DNA of 64,000 bases from Sweltsa coloradensis (Eukaryota; Arthropoda; Insecta; Plecoptera; Chloroperlidae), in the NCBI GenBank assembly GCA_024449915.1, contig JAMZAV010002037.1, positions 1 through 64,000 on the forward strand. Reading direction: 5' to 3'. Made by a program: the position numbers and the translations under genes. The notes under the pieces were generated by a model that worked only from the letters and a program-made list of their open reading frames with translations, was not told the origin of the DNA and did no database searches. Positions 11,083 to 19,552 of the stretch are shown one piece after another (positions within the stretch are counted from its first letter, which is position 1; the number at the start of each line of letters is the position of its first letter).

Positions 11083-11770
11083 TATTGGATTGAGCGTAGC
11101 GAGCGTAGCGAGCGAAGCGAAGATTCCATTCTACTACACTGGAGAAAAAATCCGGAATGTTTTTTTTTTCTTTTTTTTTTTTTTTTCTTTTTGTATTTTT
11201 GTCTGTTTGTCCACACGATTCCGGCTAAACCGATACTCCGATTGCGATGAAATTTTATGGAGGCCTTCTAAAATCTCTGAACTTAGAACTGCCACGTTTT
11301 TGAGCGCAATCGGAAAATTTTTTCTCATGAAAATCGCAATTTACGAATTTTTTCGATTTTTAAAAAATTTCTCGACTTATAACACCTACATGCTTTATCC
11401 GGTTTTAATGATTTTTGCACAGAACCTTTATTTTATGAATTGAGATATTCTTGTGAAATTTGAGCGCAATTGAAAAATATTTATCATAAAAATCGAAATT
11501 TTACGGGTTTTTTTCTTTTTTTAAACAATTCTTTGACTTATAACACCTACATGCTTTATCCGATTGAAATAATTTTTTCGCAGAACCTTTATTTTATGAA
11601 TTAACATATTATTGTAAATTTGAGCGCAATCGAGAAATTATTTCTTTTACAAATTTCAATTTTACGATTTTTTTAAACAATTACGATTAATTATAAAAAA
11701 TTAAAAAAATAAAGTTAATTTTTTATTTTATTTTATTTAATTAAAAAAAATTCAATTTAATAATGAGTTT
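11083..11770 (+). repeat. Repeat H with internal ~155-bp duplication
   Basis: Starts with a degenerate GAGCGTAGC/GAGCGAAGCGAAG run, then a T-rich tract, then GTCTGTTTGTCCACACGATT, CCGATACTCCGATTGCGATG and TCTCTGAACTTAGAACTGCC. The block TATAACACCTACATGCTTTA, then GCACAGAACCTTTATTTTAT and TTTGAGCGCAAT is present twice (about 11372-11470 and 11537-11640). Related sequence runs on + at 56080-56640 and on - at 14110-14460 and 50230-50440. The 122-residue open frame is the repeat read through and is not a gene. Confidence 0.75.
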
Positions 11771-11869
11771 TCCACAGAACAACAGAAAACGCATAACACA
11801 TGGCAGCTCAATGCACCAATTACGCTCATCCAACAACGCGGCGGGACTTAAGCGTTTTCCTAGTTTACT

Positions 11870-12290
11870 TTAATTTTTTGATTCCCTAAGAAGTTTCTTG
11901 AAATCCAGTGCCTTCATGTTGAGAGCCTTCAGATCCAGAGGAAGTTCCCTCCACAGTCTTGTCGCACGAGGATAAAATGACAGCCTGTAAGCTTCAGTTC
12001 TTGCAAAAGGAGCATCAATTGCCACCATCTCACCTCGAAGTCTTGACCTGTTTCTACTTTGGAGAATATGCTTAGTGTCGAGATCAACATCGCCCACTAA
12101 GCACTTTCTCAGAAACAGTACATCCAATTCTTCTAGGTGATCTTCAATAGATGGTAGCTTGCAAGCGGATCTTCTACTTGCAGAATCGAGGCCAGAGTGG
12201 TTAGTTTTAGCCAGAATCATTTTTGTGGCACGGTTTTGAATTGCCTCAAAGGATGAGATGTTCTGTCTGCAGCATCTCTGCTATAATTTC
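11870..12290 (-). pseudogene. C-terminal fragment of a non-LTR retrotransposon RT
   Basis: Read on -, the last ~140 residues of a LINE polyprotein. They include an AIQNRATKMI-type block (about 12215-12245), SRRSACKLPSIEDHLEELD, a SRNRSRLRGEMVAIDAPFAR segment and RTEAYRLSFYPRATRLWREL, ending LDFKKLLRESKN before a stop at 11870. This R(T)..R.SF.PR....W..LP..L pattern is the classic tail of Jockey/CR1/L2-type elements after the RT thumb. The RT core itself is missing. A repeat C scrap (AACAACGCGGCGGGACTTAA) lies just outside at 11835. The element is a 5'-truncated or deleted copy. Confidence 0.75.
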
Positions 12291-12535
12291 TACAATGTTG
12301 CATCCCTTTTATTTTTAAGAATAAAAAACTTTTTCAATCAGGCTATTCAACCGCGTTTTTCTATTTTCCCAAATATGCTACCAAGTCAAAATAATACCGA
12401 ATGAATTTGAAACATGGCTCTTTCAGAAAATCAAAACAACTTTTTTCAAATTTTTCTGATCGGGCACACGGCAAATATCGCCTCTACAAAATAATTCCAA
12501 ACCTCAATTCGCCCAAGCACATCAAAACGAATACG

Positions 12536-12905
12536 ATGTGAGAAACTAGGGCGCTTCAACCGTTAGGTCATTATGCACCACTCTAGCCTAGGGATATGGG
12601 GAAGAAGGGCCCATGCTAGTCTGAACTAGTCACGGGTAAAAGAAGGAAGGGTGGTTTCTTTAGTCGCGGTCGTCATCGTCTTTGTCATCGTTCGTTGTGT
12701 CAATGTCATCGTCGTCGGGGAGGTCGTCAAGGGAAGGAAGAACTGTCCCCAACGACGATTGCCAGAGCTCGCCTCTAGGTTCGGGGAGTAATATACTACC
12801 GTTCTTACAAGCTAATGTTTGCGAGGTGGACTTTTGTCTCATTTCGCGCCTTTTACGATAAGCAGAGCTATGCTCTGGAATAATTCTACCCCGGGCCCAG
12901 ACGGT
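12536..12905 (+). repeat. Chimeric repeat: B head joined to A body
   Basis: Starts as B (GATGTGAGAAACTAGGGCGC, TTCAACCG) but switches inside the shared box to A (TTAGGTCATTATGCACCACT, TAGCCTAGGGATATGGGG) and runs as a full A copy to CCCCGGGCCCAGACGG. The switch falls where A and B are alike, which is what unequal recombination between A and B would give. Positions 12290-12535 upstream show no gene. Confidence 0.75.
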
Positions 12906-12944
12906 GACGTCCTAAAACTTGCTTTATTTATTAATTTGTTTTGT

Positions 12945-13350
12945 TTTTTTGGATTAAGGGTGCGCCAACCGTTCGGTCATAAAGCGCCACTCTAGCGTAG
13001 AAGGGTAGGGAGGGGGAGCCCATTCTGTCAGAACCAGCCACGGGCAGGGTGAGGAAGGGGGGTGTCCCACGTTGCGGTCGTCATAGTCTGTCAATGTCGT
13101 CGTCATCGTCGGGGAGTTCGTCAATGGATGGGGGATAAGTCACCGATGACAACCACCAGAGCTTGCCTCTATTTTCGGGAGTGATAAACTCCCCTCCCTT
13201 ATCCTAGGCCCAGACGGAGGATTAATATCAAAACAATTATGCCTGTGGCCTTGGGAGAAATCTAAGGCGTTACAACTAATTGGGTCATATTGTGCCGCCT
13301 CGGCCCGTCTGTGATATTTTAAGTTAATGAAATGAGTTTATGATGTTTTT
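12945..13350 (+). repeat. Repeat A (12945-13225) followed by repeat B head (13255-13350)
   Basis: A copy with the middle shortened: GGATTAAGGGTGCGCCAACC, TCGGTCATAAAGCGCCACTC, GAACCAGCCACGGGCAGG, a short GTCATCGTCGG tract, CACCAGAGCTTGCC and CCTAGGCCCAGACGGAGG. Then B: GGGAGAAATCTAAGGCGTTA, GGGTCATATTGTGCCGCC, GATATTTTAAGTTAATGAAA. Confidence 0.75.
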
Positions 13351-13377
13351 GTTGTACTTTATTCTTGTTCTTGACGT

Positions 13378-13660
13378 ACTGCATCGTGGTCACCCAAGAG
13401 GATGCAGACGCCCTCCAAGCAGACCTAGACGACATTCAGATCTGGTGCGACAACAATGGCATGTCGCTCAACGCCCTCAAGTGCAAGATGATGGACATCA
13501 CGCTCGCTCATACCCCACTTTACTTCATGTACACCATCGATGGTGTCCCACTCGAGCACGTCGACAAGCAGCGCCTCCTCGGCGGTCACATCACAAGCGA
13601 CCTCCCTCCAATGGAACGTGCACACCGACATCGTGCGGGCCAAGGATTGGCAGGGGCTAG
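13378..13660 (+). pseudogene. Short RT fragment of a CR1/Jockey-type LINE
   Basis: About 90 codons resembling the region after the YADD box of LINE RTs: TQEDADALQADLDDIQIWCD, then NNGMSLNALKCKMMDI, then PLYFMYTIDGVPLEHVDKQR and LLGGHITSDL. The order (D.L..DL..I..WC..N.M.LN..KC..M and then Y.IDG..L..V...RLLG..I..DL) is characteristic. A frameshift follows near 13610, after which a WNVHTDIVRAK-like block can be read in another frame. Codon composition is GC-rich compared with the surrounding AT-rich repeats, a sign of separate origin. It is truncated on both sides by B repeats. Confidence 0.8.
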
Positions 13661-13795
13661 CTTTCGCGGCCCGCAACCGCAAACGAAATGAGCCTTTTGC
13701 AAAAATATATTATGTATTAAGTAAGCTGGACGCTTTTGGTCATAAATGGGGCGGGGTAAAGTCAAAATATATCAAATTCAGTGCGTGAACATACG

Positions 13796-13920
13796 ACGAC
13801 GTAAGAAACTAGGGCGCTTCATCCGGTTAGGTATTGCGCCGCCTGTGATATTGAAAGTTGATGAAATGAGTATATGGTGTGTTTGATGATTATATTGTTT
13901 TCTAAGTGAATATAATATAC
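13796..13920 (+). repeat. Repeat B, 5' part
   Basis: ACGACGTAAGAAACTAGGGC, GCTTCATCCGGTTAGGTATT, GCGCCGCCTGTGATATTGAA, then AAATGAGTATATGGTGTG and TATTGTTTTCTAAGTG. It runs directly into repeat C. Confidence 0.8.
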
Positions 13921-15145
13921 TAGGAAAACGCTTTAGACCCGCCGCGTTGATGGATAAGCTTTTTTGGTAAGTTTTTTGTTTGTGTAGGACCACTTTCCTT
14001 TGCAAGTGCTTTTTGAATGCATTGTAGTGATTCTCAAAAACTAATATTAAAATCTTTATTCTATGGATTCTGGCTAACTTTTTCAACTTTTTCTTTCAAA
14101 AAGCAAAACATAACCAGTACCTTAATGTACATGTAAAATATGAACGTTGTAGCCCCACCCGTTTGGTCAGAATCGGCCCAAATGTCAAGAAAATATCGCA
14201 CTAAAAATCGAAAAAAAATCATAAAAGTACGATATTCATGAGAAATATTTCTTGGAATGTACCCAAAAACAATACACCTCTAAGTTCAGAGATTTCGAAG
14301 GTCCCCTCAAATTTTCATCAAGATCGCATATTCTGTTTTCCCAGTAGAGAGCGAAAAAACCAAAAAAATACAAAAAAACAAACAAACAACAAAAAAAAAC
14401 GAGCTAAATTTTTTGGGGGGTCAGTGAAATTGAAGTCTTTGCTTCGCTCATCCAAAAAAATAAAATTATTGTGATGACAGTAATAGCAAAACAAAAGTTA
14501 TTTATATATATGGAATTAAATAAAGTAGGAAAACGATTTAGATTCGCCGCGTTGATGGATGAGCTATTTTGTAAGTTTTTTGTTTTGCGCAGGACCACTT
14601 TTCCTTTGCAAGTGCTTTTTGAATGCATTGTAGGTGATTGTTGCCAAGTTTCTATTGTTACTTGTCAATTGTTGATTTTAACCTAAAAAAAACTCATAAA
14701 ACCTTTATTCTATGGATTCTAAATAACTTTTTCAACTTTTTCTTTCAAAATGCAAACATCTAGGTGCCTGTTAGGGCGCCGCAGCCAATACGTGGTGCGC
14801 TACACACTCAAGCACCTTATACACCAAGCAGAGTTGGGGTGATTTCGAGGTGTTACCTAGCCGTCATGTACGTGATGTGAACTTGAAAACTATCACATCG
14901 AGGGATTTAGGTACCTGACAACACATGCCAAATTTTATTGGGTACGACCATTCCTTCTTGGTGAAAAAATGGCTTGAAACATGCTCAAAATCACTTTAAG
15001 GATGTTAGCTACTGCTACTACTGCTACTGCTAACATTTAATTCGTCAGTTTCAATCGGCCCGCGATTCTGACCAGACGGGTGGGGTTACAATGTTCATAT
15101 TTTACATGGACATTAATGTTATAGTAATATAGTCTCTTTTGAAAA
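13918..15145. repeat. Composite of repeat C (two direct copies) and an inverted repeat H
   Basis: Repeat C (GGAAAACGCTTTAGACCCGC, CGTTGATGGATAAGC, GGACCACTTTCCTTTGCAAG, TGCTTTTTGAATGCATTG) is at 13920-14040 and again at 14522-14640, same direction. Between them, 14110-14460 is repeat H on the minus strand. The block CCCCACCCGTTTGGTCAGAA near 14150 recurs as its reverse complement near 15065-15085, together with the neighbouring AATATGAAC.TTGTA sequence. Thus 14110-14190 and 15050-15130 form inverted ends about 0.9 kb apart. A GCTACTGCTACTACTGCTAC run lies at about 15006-15032. No coding sequence. Confidence 0.65.
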
Positions 15146-15160
15146 AAAAAGTTGAAAAAG

Positions 15161-15161
<1 letters not shown>

Positions 15162-15197
<36 letters not shown>
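15162..15197. repeat. (AT)n microsatellite
   Basis: Uninterrupted TA dinucleotides directly after a GTTGAAAAAGTT sequence that also closes repeat C/H copies. The MKKLYIYIYIY open frame over it is an artefact of the repeat. Confidence 0.9.
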
Positions 15198-15198
<1 letters not shown>

Positions 15199-15199
15199 C

Positions 15200-16195
15200 T
15201 ATAGTTACTTGACACTTGTTGACGGTATAAGCAGAGTTAGGCGGGAAAGTGCGATACGTAAACAAATGGCGGACATTTTAAATTTAGCTTCTATGTGTGA
15301 AACGAGAAAAGTTGTCATTATACAATCAGAAAACAAATCAGAAACCGTCCCTGACCTGGGCCCAGATGTAGAAAATTATTTATAATACAAACAGTGTAGG
15401 TCTAAAGTTCATTAGGCTATAGAACTAGATAAAATTAATACTTACATTACATGTTTGACAAACCTAGCCAACCCTTGGCCAGCACAACCTTGTTCTGACA
15501 CACTTCCCGCACAAATAACTAGTTTTTATTACTAAAAGCCTAATGCAGATAAACAATAGTATGATTGTCCACCAAGGCTATACAAAAATGTTCGGAAATA
15601 ATACACATATTCTTTTCTTTTTAGCCATGTTTAGCCATGATCAAAGTCAGCTTGCTGCTACACACACAATGTCGAAGAAAGGTGTCGAATATGAGCGTGT
15701 TCATCTGTTTGTTTACATAATTGCAACAATCAAATCATTTCATGCAACTCGTCTTTCGATTGGCCTGCGTTTATGAAGGCACTGCCATCTAGAATAAACA
15801 TAGAACGTTTTCGAGCTCTTTGCTACGCAAATCTTTTCAAAGTGTCTGGATTTCGTGAATTTTACCCCACGTGAATAACAGCAATACTCTTTCAACTCAC
15901 AAACCCATTACGTTTTCTACGATACCGTTCAAGAATACCAATTCTTTCGAAAACGAAAACGACTTGGTTTTCAAATTGCGATTTAAACTCATCTCCCAAG
16001 AACTCAAGAATTGGGGTCCAGTCCTTATACCGTCGTTACACCATGGTTTTACCACCTATATCCAGGATGTACATGAATCCGGGTCTAGATATTTTACATC
16101 CTATTGTTATTGCTAATACCATAGAAATTAAATCAACTTTGATAAAATGATTATATTTTAACAAATAATTTTGCAATGGAACTTGAAAAAGTAAT
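15200..16195. other. No recognisable gene
   Basis: About 1 kb of single-copy-looking sequence with several 70-80-residue open frames (15152-15385, 15543-15776, 15871-16116). None shows a domain I know, they follow no common frame, and composition is ordinary. It may be unique host DNA or an old unrecognised repeat. Confidence 0.5.
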
Positions 16196-16198
16196 GAG

Positions 16199-16618
16199 AT
16201 CATACACATAACAAAAACTTGTAGAAATACAGCCAAACTTTACACACTCAAAAGAAATGAGATCTAAAAAAAGGGCCAAGCTCATCTACCCTTCCACATT
16301 TGCGCATTCTTATTCATAAACGTACAGTGTCCCATAACAGCATCCTCGAAAAGCTTGGCAAATAAAATTTGCAAGTAATTATACGTTTAAATTAATCAGA
16401 AAAAGAACTTGGATGAACTACTACGTTTAAATCAATAATCACTTATTCTATTTTGCCAAGCTTTTCGAGGATGCTGTTATGGGACACTGTACGTTTATAA
16501 ATTAAGAATTCGCAAATGTGGAAGGGTAGATGAGCTTGGGCAATTTTTTTTAGATCTCATTTCTTTTGAGTGTGTAAGGTTTGCTGTATTTCTACAAGTT
16601 TTTGTTTATGTGTGTGAT
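16199..16618. repeat. Fold-back element: ~165-bp arms, ~88-nt spacer
   Basis: The left arm 16199-16362 and right arm 16450-16618 are reverse complements with few mismatches. Landmarks: ACAAAAACTTGTAGAAATAC and its complement; GGGTAGATGAGCTTGG and its complement; TACAGTGTCCCATAACAGCA and its complement; GCATCCTCGAAAAGCTTGGC and its complement. The spacer contains a TACGTTTAAAT motif twice. It ends only 10 bp before the TTAA that flanks the next transposon. Non-coding, MITE or fold-back type. Confidence 0.85.
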
Positions 16619-16751
16619 AACCATAACCTTAAAGGAGCTATCTCATCTTGACAAAAGTGGTGTTCAGATGAAGATTATAACATCTTTAGTCATGTTGTGA
16701 GAAAAACCAAACAATTGAAACAAACAACCCTGTGGGAAAAAAACTTTTCGC

Positions 16752-16794
16752 ATCAGATTTTGAATCTGCCGCGCAGATTTTGAATCTGCCGCGC
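16752..16794 (+). repeat. Tandem 20-bp duplication inside the left end of the TTAA transposon
   Basis: CAGATTTTGAATCTGCCGCG is present twice in a row between the terminal inverted repeat and the CRE. It is not mirrored at the right end. Each copy has an internal AGATTTTGAATCT palindrome and could bind a dimeric protein, but this is inference. Confidence 0.75.
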
Positions 16795-16801
16795 GCCAGT
16801 T

Positions 16802-16884
16802 GTGACGTCAATTGTGGGGTACTGTCCACGGCTGCCGCATCGTGCCTACAGCCCTCTACCGCGCTTCGCTGCTACCATTCAGTT
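16802..16884 (+). promoter_or_regulatory. Left promoter: CRE palindrome and initiator-like TCAGTT
   Basis: TGACGTCA, the full CREB/ATF palindrome, at 16803-16810 inside the subterminal inverted repeat; then TCAGTT at 16879-16884, which matches the metazoan initiator TCAGTY, 42 bp before the ATG of the THAP frame. No TATA box is seen. The arrangement is mirrored at the other end of the element, which argues that these are real promoter parts and not chance. Confidence 0.55.
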
Positions 16885-16925
16885 GCCAGTCGTTTCTCGA
16901 CAGTTCAAGTGAGATTTTTTAAAGC

Positions 16926-17099
16926 ATGGTTAACCATTGCTGTGTGTTCAAGTGTAGCAATAACTCAAATAAAAATAAGCATATATCATTTCATTCGTTT
17001 CCCGACAAACTAAGAAAACCAGACTTGCATAAGCAGTGGTTGAATAGAGTAAAGAAAAGAAATTTTACAATACGACTGTGCATCCCGAAGGATTCCCGC
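16926..17099 (+). pseudogene. THAP-domain protein, N-terminal fragment (Kolobok-like transposase start)
   Basis: The reading starts at ATG 16926 with MVNHCCVFKCSNNSNKNK. This is the opening of a THAP zinc finger: Cys5/Cys6 and Cys10 as the first metal pair (C-x3/4-C), FP at residues 25-26, Trp38 in the KQWL block, and the basic VKKRNF block at 42-47. The second half of the finger (the C-x2-H pair and the AVPTIF-type end) is missing. After residue ~49 the sequence no longer looks THAP-like and corresponds on the opposite strand to the P2X7-like gene, so an internal deletion has joined the two. At 17100 a hAT element interrupts the frame. THAP domains bind DNA and are found in P-element and Kolobok transposases. 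Here the catalytic part is lost. Confidence 0.75.
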
Positions 17100-18202
17100 C
17101 AGTGGCGGCTTTCGACTCCAATATCAGGTGTACAATTTCCAAAAGGTAGGTTGCGTGGGATAGCTGGGGTCTGGGGTGAAGCCCCAGCCACCGGAGTCAA
17201 ATTCGCCTGAGGCGCTTTTGTTTTTTTTTGGGGGGGGGGAACTGTTAATATTAATGGCCTGAAACGAGTTCGAAGGCAAATTTGTATTCTATAAAATAAA
17301 GGTGGATTATGCAGCTAAAACAGCCTAATTATTTTAATGCACAAGGTAAGTTCTCACTTTACTTTAACCGGATGTGGATTCGGGTCATTTTTAGAGCAAA
17401 ATAAAAGTTTTTTTTTTAGTTTTGTACGATTTTATATATTTAATTACTAGATACATACTATAACTACTCATTGTATTTACCGGTATGTTGAGTTACAGAC
17501 GAAGATTCTGATTGCCCTCTGCCATTGTTTAGAAGTAATCGATAACTTAGTCAATATCAACTGTATGGTAGAGACGTTTTTTTACATTCATTGACAGCAG
17601 TGCTTCTAGACGATCCTGGCACATTGTGGTTCTTAATTTACTCTTGACCAGATTTAATTTTGAAAATATTCTTTCTACCCCTGCCGAAGTTACGGGTAGA
17701 GTAAGAAACACGCGTAGAACATCCACGAGTGCGTTGTACTGGCAGTCAAGTGATTTACACTTTCTATTAGTTGGGTGATTGTTGGTTTGATCATTTTCTC
17801 TTTGAATTTGCGGTCCCTTTTCATTAAATCAAGATCACTCTTCAGATCGAAATAGTTCACATTGCAGAACTCTGCTATTGATTCAACTTCTTTTCGTGAT
17901 GGAGACTTCAGTAGAACAGTCGCGAAATTCGACAGAACTTTTTCTATTTCTTGAGCAAAACGAGTGTTCAATCCTGAAAGGCTGTGATCGATAATTTCTA
18001 CAAAAGATACTCGTTTTTCTGAAAGAAGATCGTTATGACAATGCTCGGTGGCGGGATTTTCATCAATTCGCGTATTACCACGTCTATTTCCCGCTTACTG
18101 CCTAATTTTGGGTTTGTAAGGATTTTTTTTTAAAAATTCCTGATTGATCAGGTGTGCAACTGTCACACCTTGCACACCGTAAAAGCCGCCACTGATTCCC
18201 AC
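17092..18202. mobile_element. hAT transposon remnant (1.1 kb) with 8-bp target duplication
   Basis: The element spans 17100-18194. Ends: CAGTGGCGGCTTT at the left and the same 13 bases on - at the right (inverted repeat). Flanks: ATTCCCGC at 17092-17099 and ATTCCCAC at 18195-18202, an 8-bp duplication with one mismatch. CAGTGGCG ends and 8-bp duplications are typical of hAT elements. It carries only the C-terminal part of a transposase on - (17547-17990). The left part next to 17200 contains a T/G run and no coding sequence. It inserted into the TTAA transposon within the antisense end of the P2X7-like frame, so it is the younger of the two. Confidence 0.88.
17547..17990 (-). pseudogene. hAT transposase, C-terminal dimerisation region (broken)
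   Basis: On -, a block RFAQEIEKVLSNFATVLLKS, then SDLDLMKRDRKFKEKM, then after a one-base frame change LVDVLRVFLTLPVTSAGVER, then IFSKLNLVKSKLRTTMCQDR, then LEALLSMNVKK, ending at a stop at 17547-17549. LP.(T/S)..(V)ER.FS.L...K..LR..M...RL is the signature of the hAT C-terminal (Dimer_Tnp_hAT) domain. It mediates multimerisation of the transposase. The BED finger and RNase H-like catalytic residues are not present, so this copy cannot encode an active enzyme. A frameshift lies near 17755. Confidence 0.85.
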
Positions 18203-18609
18203 GAATTGATCCAACTGACAAAGTTCCGATAAGCAATATGCCTCCATAGTTTGTTTGTAGTTTCACGCAGTTGTTTTTTAGTTGCTGCACATTTTGCTTT
18301 CATAGCAAGATTGTGTTTTACCATATTCAAAACGCCCAAATCGCTTGTAACGCTGCGAAATGAGTCATGCATAGTGATGCAGGAATCACTCGCCATGATT
18401 TTCATTATTTTCTCCGACTCACGGCAGCATATCGATTCAATATCTGTTAATTTAGATTGGCAAAATCCACATAAACACCATTCGGTGTGGCCCGCACGAC
18501 CACTCAAAACCACTGCCCGATTCTTAGCTGCCGCCGCAGCTTGTTTATTTTTTTCAATCTGCTGTAAACTCAACTCTGGTTCAAATAAATATGGTTTTAC
18601 TCCAGACAT
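18163..18609 (-). pseudogene. P2X7 intracellular ballast-like (P2RX7_C) domain protein, C-terminus replaced
   Basis: The start is the ATG at 18609 (MSGVKPYLFEPEL, the usual start of stand-alone members of this family in invertebrates, as far as I recall). A Gln/Ala/Lys-rich stretch follows (residues 15-33), then the domain. Trp44-Cys45-x-Cys47-x2-Cys50, Cys61-Cys62 and Cys77-Ile-Thr match the Cys-rich zinc-binding core of the vertebrate P2X7 tail. LWRHIAYRNFVSWI near residues 121-134 matches its L(R)H.AYR.(Y/F)..W block. About 134 residues are family-like. At 18194 the frame enters the hAT element and stops at 18163. Without the hAT the frame would continue for only ~10 family-like residues (FGMHSRIV) before the internal deletion junction near 17070. 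No membrane channel part is present. The role in a transposon is unknown. Confidence 0.8.
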
Positions 18610-18690
18610 ACCCAAAAATAAGAAATAACGTTAAAACGTGGAAGGAGAAGGAGAACACACAAGATGGTACAAACAGCGATTGCCGTGCGT

Positions 18691-18762
18691 AACTGACACC
18701 GACTACTCGGCGCGCTTGCCTTGGCCGAATGCCGCCTGCGACTAACCCACAGTTGACGTCAC
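18691..18762 (-). promoter_or_regulatory. Right promoter: CRE palindrome and initiator-like TCAGTT
   Basis: Mirror image of the left promoter: TGACGTCA at 18754-18761 within the inverted GTGACGTCAACTGTGGG, then TCAGTT on - at 18696-18691, 82 bp upstream of the ATG at 18609. The region between is GC-rich (GGCGGCATTCGGCC, AAGCGCGCCGAG). Spacing between CRE and initiator is 58 bp here and 69 bp at the left end. Confidence 0.55.
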
Positions 18763-18916
18763 GCGAGGAGGCGTGGCCAAAACACGGGATTTAAGTAAAT
18801 ATTTTTTTAACTGCGGAATTGTTGGACGATTTCTTTGATTTTTTTTTTAACTTTTTCAAAATAGTGTATCAAAACTAATAATTCATTCGTGTTTCAAGAT
18901 GAGATAATCCCTTTAA

Positions 18917-19408
18917 CGCTCGAGCCAACACCGGCGGTTTCATAAACCTACATAATAACAATAAATAAAAATAATAAGCTGAGCAGAATATGTTATAAAT
19001 AGTAAGTGGGGTTCCCCCCCCCCCCACACATCCCACCGAAAACTATATCTAGACTCATATTTTAAAATGCACCTAGTAGATTAGTTTGTGATGGAAGGTA
19101 CAACATAGTCACGTCTAAAATATTCAACACTCAACAAAGAGATTGTTTGTAACTGTTTTTTTTTATCGCAAACAGAATCTCTAGACATGTACAACTATCT
19201 GTTTAGTTTCCACTAGGTCTGTGTGGGTCGAGGTTTCGTTAGTTTTAATACTGAATGGTTAAATGGATAATGAATTTTACTCTTGAAAAATATTGTAAAG
19301 AAACAGACCTTACCGCTCTTCTACCGCCAATTTTTTCAAAATATATTTCATAAATGCACCACCTACTAGAGCTTTGCCCGCCTCTCGCAGCCATATCTTG
19401 GTTTAGAA
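18917..19408. other. Spacer without gene; short tRNA-like scrap at the start
   Basis: CGCTCGAGCCAACAC directly after the right TTAA is the complement of a tRNA A-box-like GTGTTGGCTCGAGCG, also found in the SINE at 37305-37500. The rest is AT-rich with a C run at about 19012-19024 and no coding signal. Confidence 0.45.
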
Positions 19409-19442
19409 TATAATAATAATAATAATAATAATAACAAATATG

Positions 19443-19481
<39 letters not shown>

Positions 19482-19552
19482 TAATAATAATAATAATAAT
19501 TATAATTATAATAATAATAATAATAATAATAATAATCATAATAATATAATAA
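19409..19552 (+). repeat. (TAA)n microsatellite, left of the LINE
   Basis: Interrupted TAA array (ACAAATATGATAATAA and TATAATTATAATAA interruptions). It is the upstream part of the target into which the R4/Dong-like element below appears to have inserted. The poly-isoleucine open frame on - is an artefact. Confidence 0.9.

Larger units (their letters stand above)
16629..18916. mobile_element. TTAA-flanked two-gene DNA transposon (probable Kolobok type), split by a hAT insertion
   Basis: Both sides carry TTAA (16629-16632, 18913-18916). The termini are inverted repeats: AGGAGCTATCTCATCTTGA at the left and, on -, AGGGATTATCTCATCTTGA at the right (16 of 19 identical). A second inverted pair, GTGACGTCAAYTGTGGG, lies at 16802-16818 and 18746-18762. 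Inside are a THAP-domain 5' fragment on + and a P2X7 ballast-like gene on -, facing each other. Known family facts: Kolobok transposases carry THAP zinc fingers and the elements duplicate TTAA. From these I infer Kolobok, but piggyBac cannot be excluded because no catalytic domain remains. Removing the hAT insert leaves about 1.18 kb, so it is an internally deleted copy that cannot move itself. Confidence 0.75.

Noticed and set aside
15152..16116. Possible host exons among 77-81-residue frames
   Set aside because: No domain, no consistent splice signals around them, no codon bias difference that I could judge by eye.
18251..18628. 125-residue plus-strand open frame
   Set aside because: Antisense shadow of the P2X7 ballast-like frame, which has the recognisable Cys pattern and a proper ATG.
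16633..18912. P-element transposon (also THAP-bearing)
   Set aside because: P elements make 8-bp duplications. Here the flanks are TTAA, which fits Kolobok (or piggyBac).
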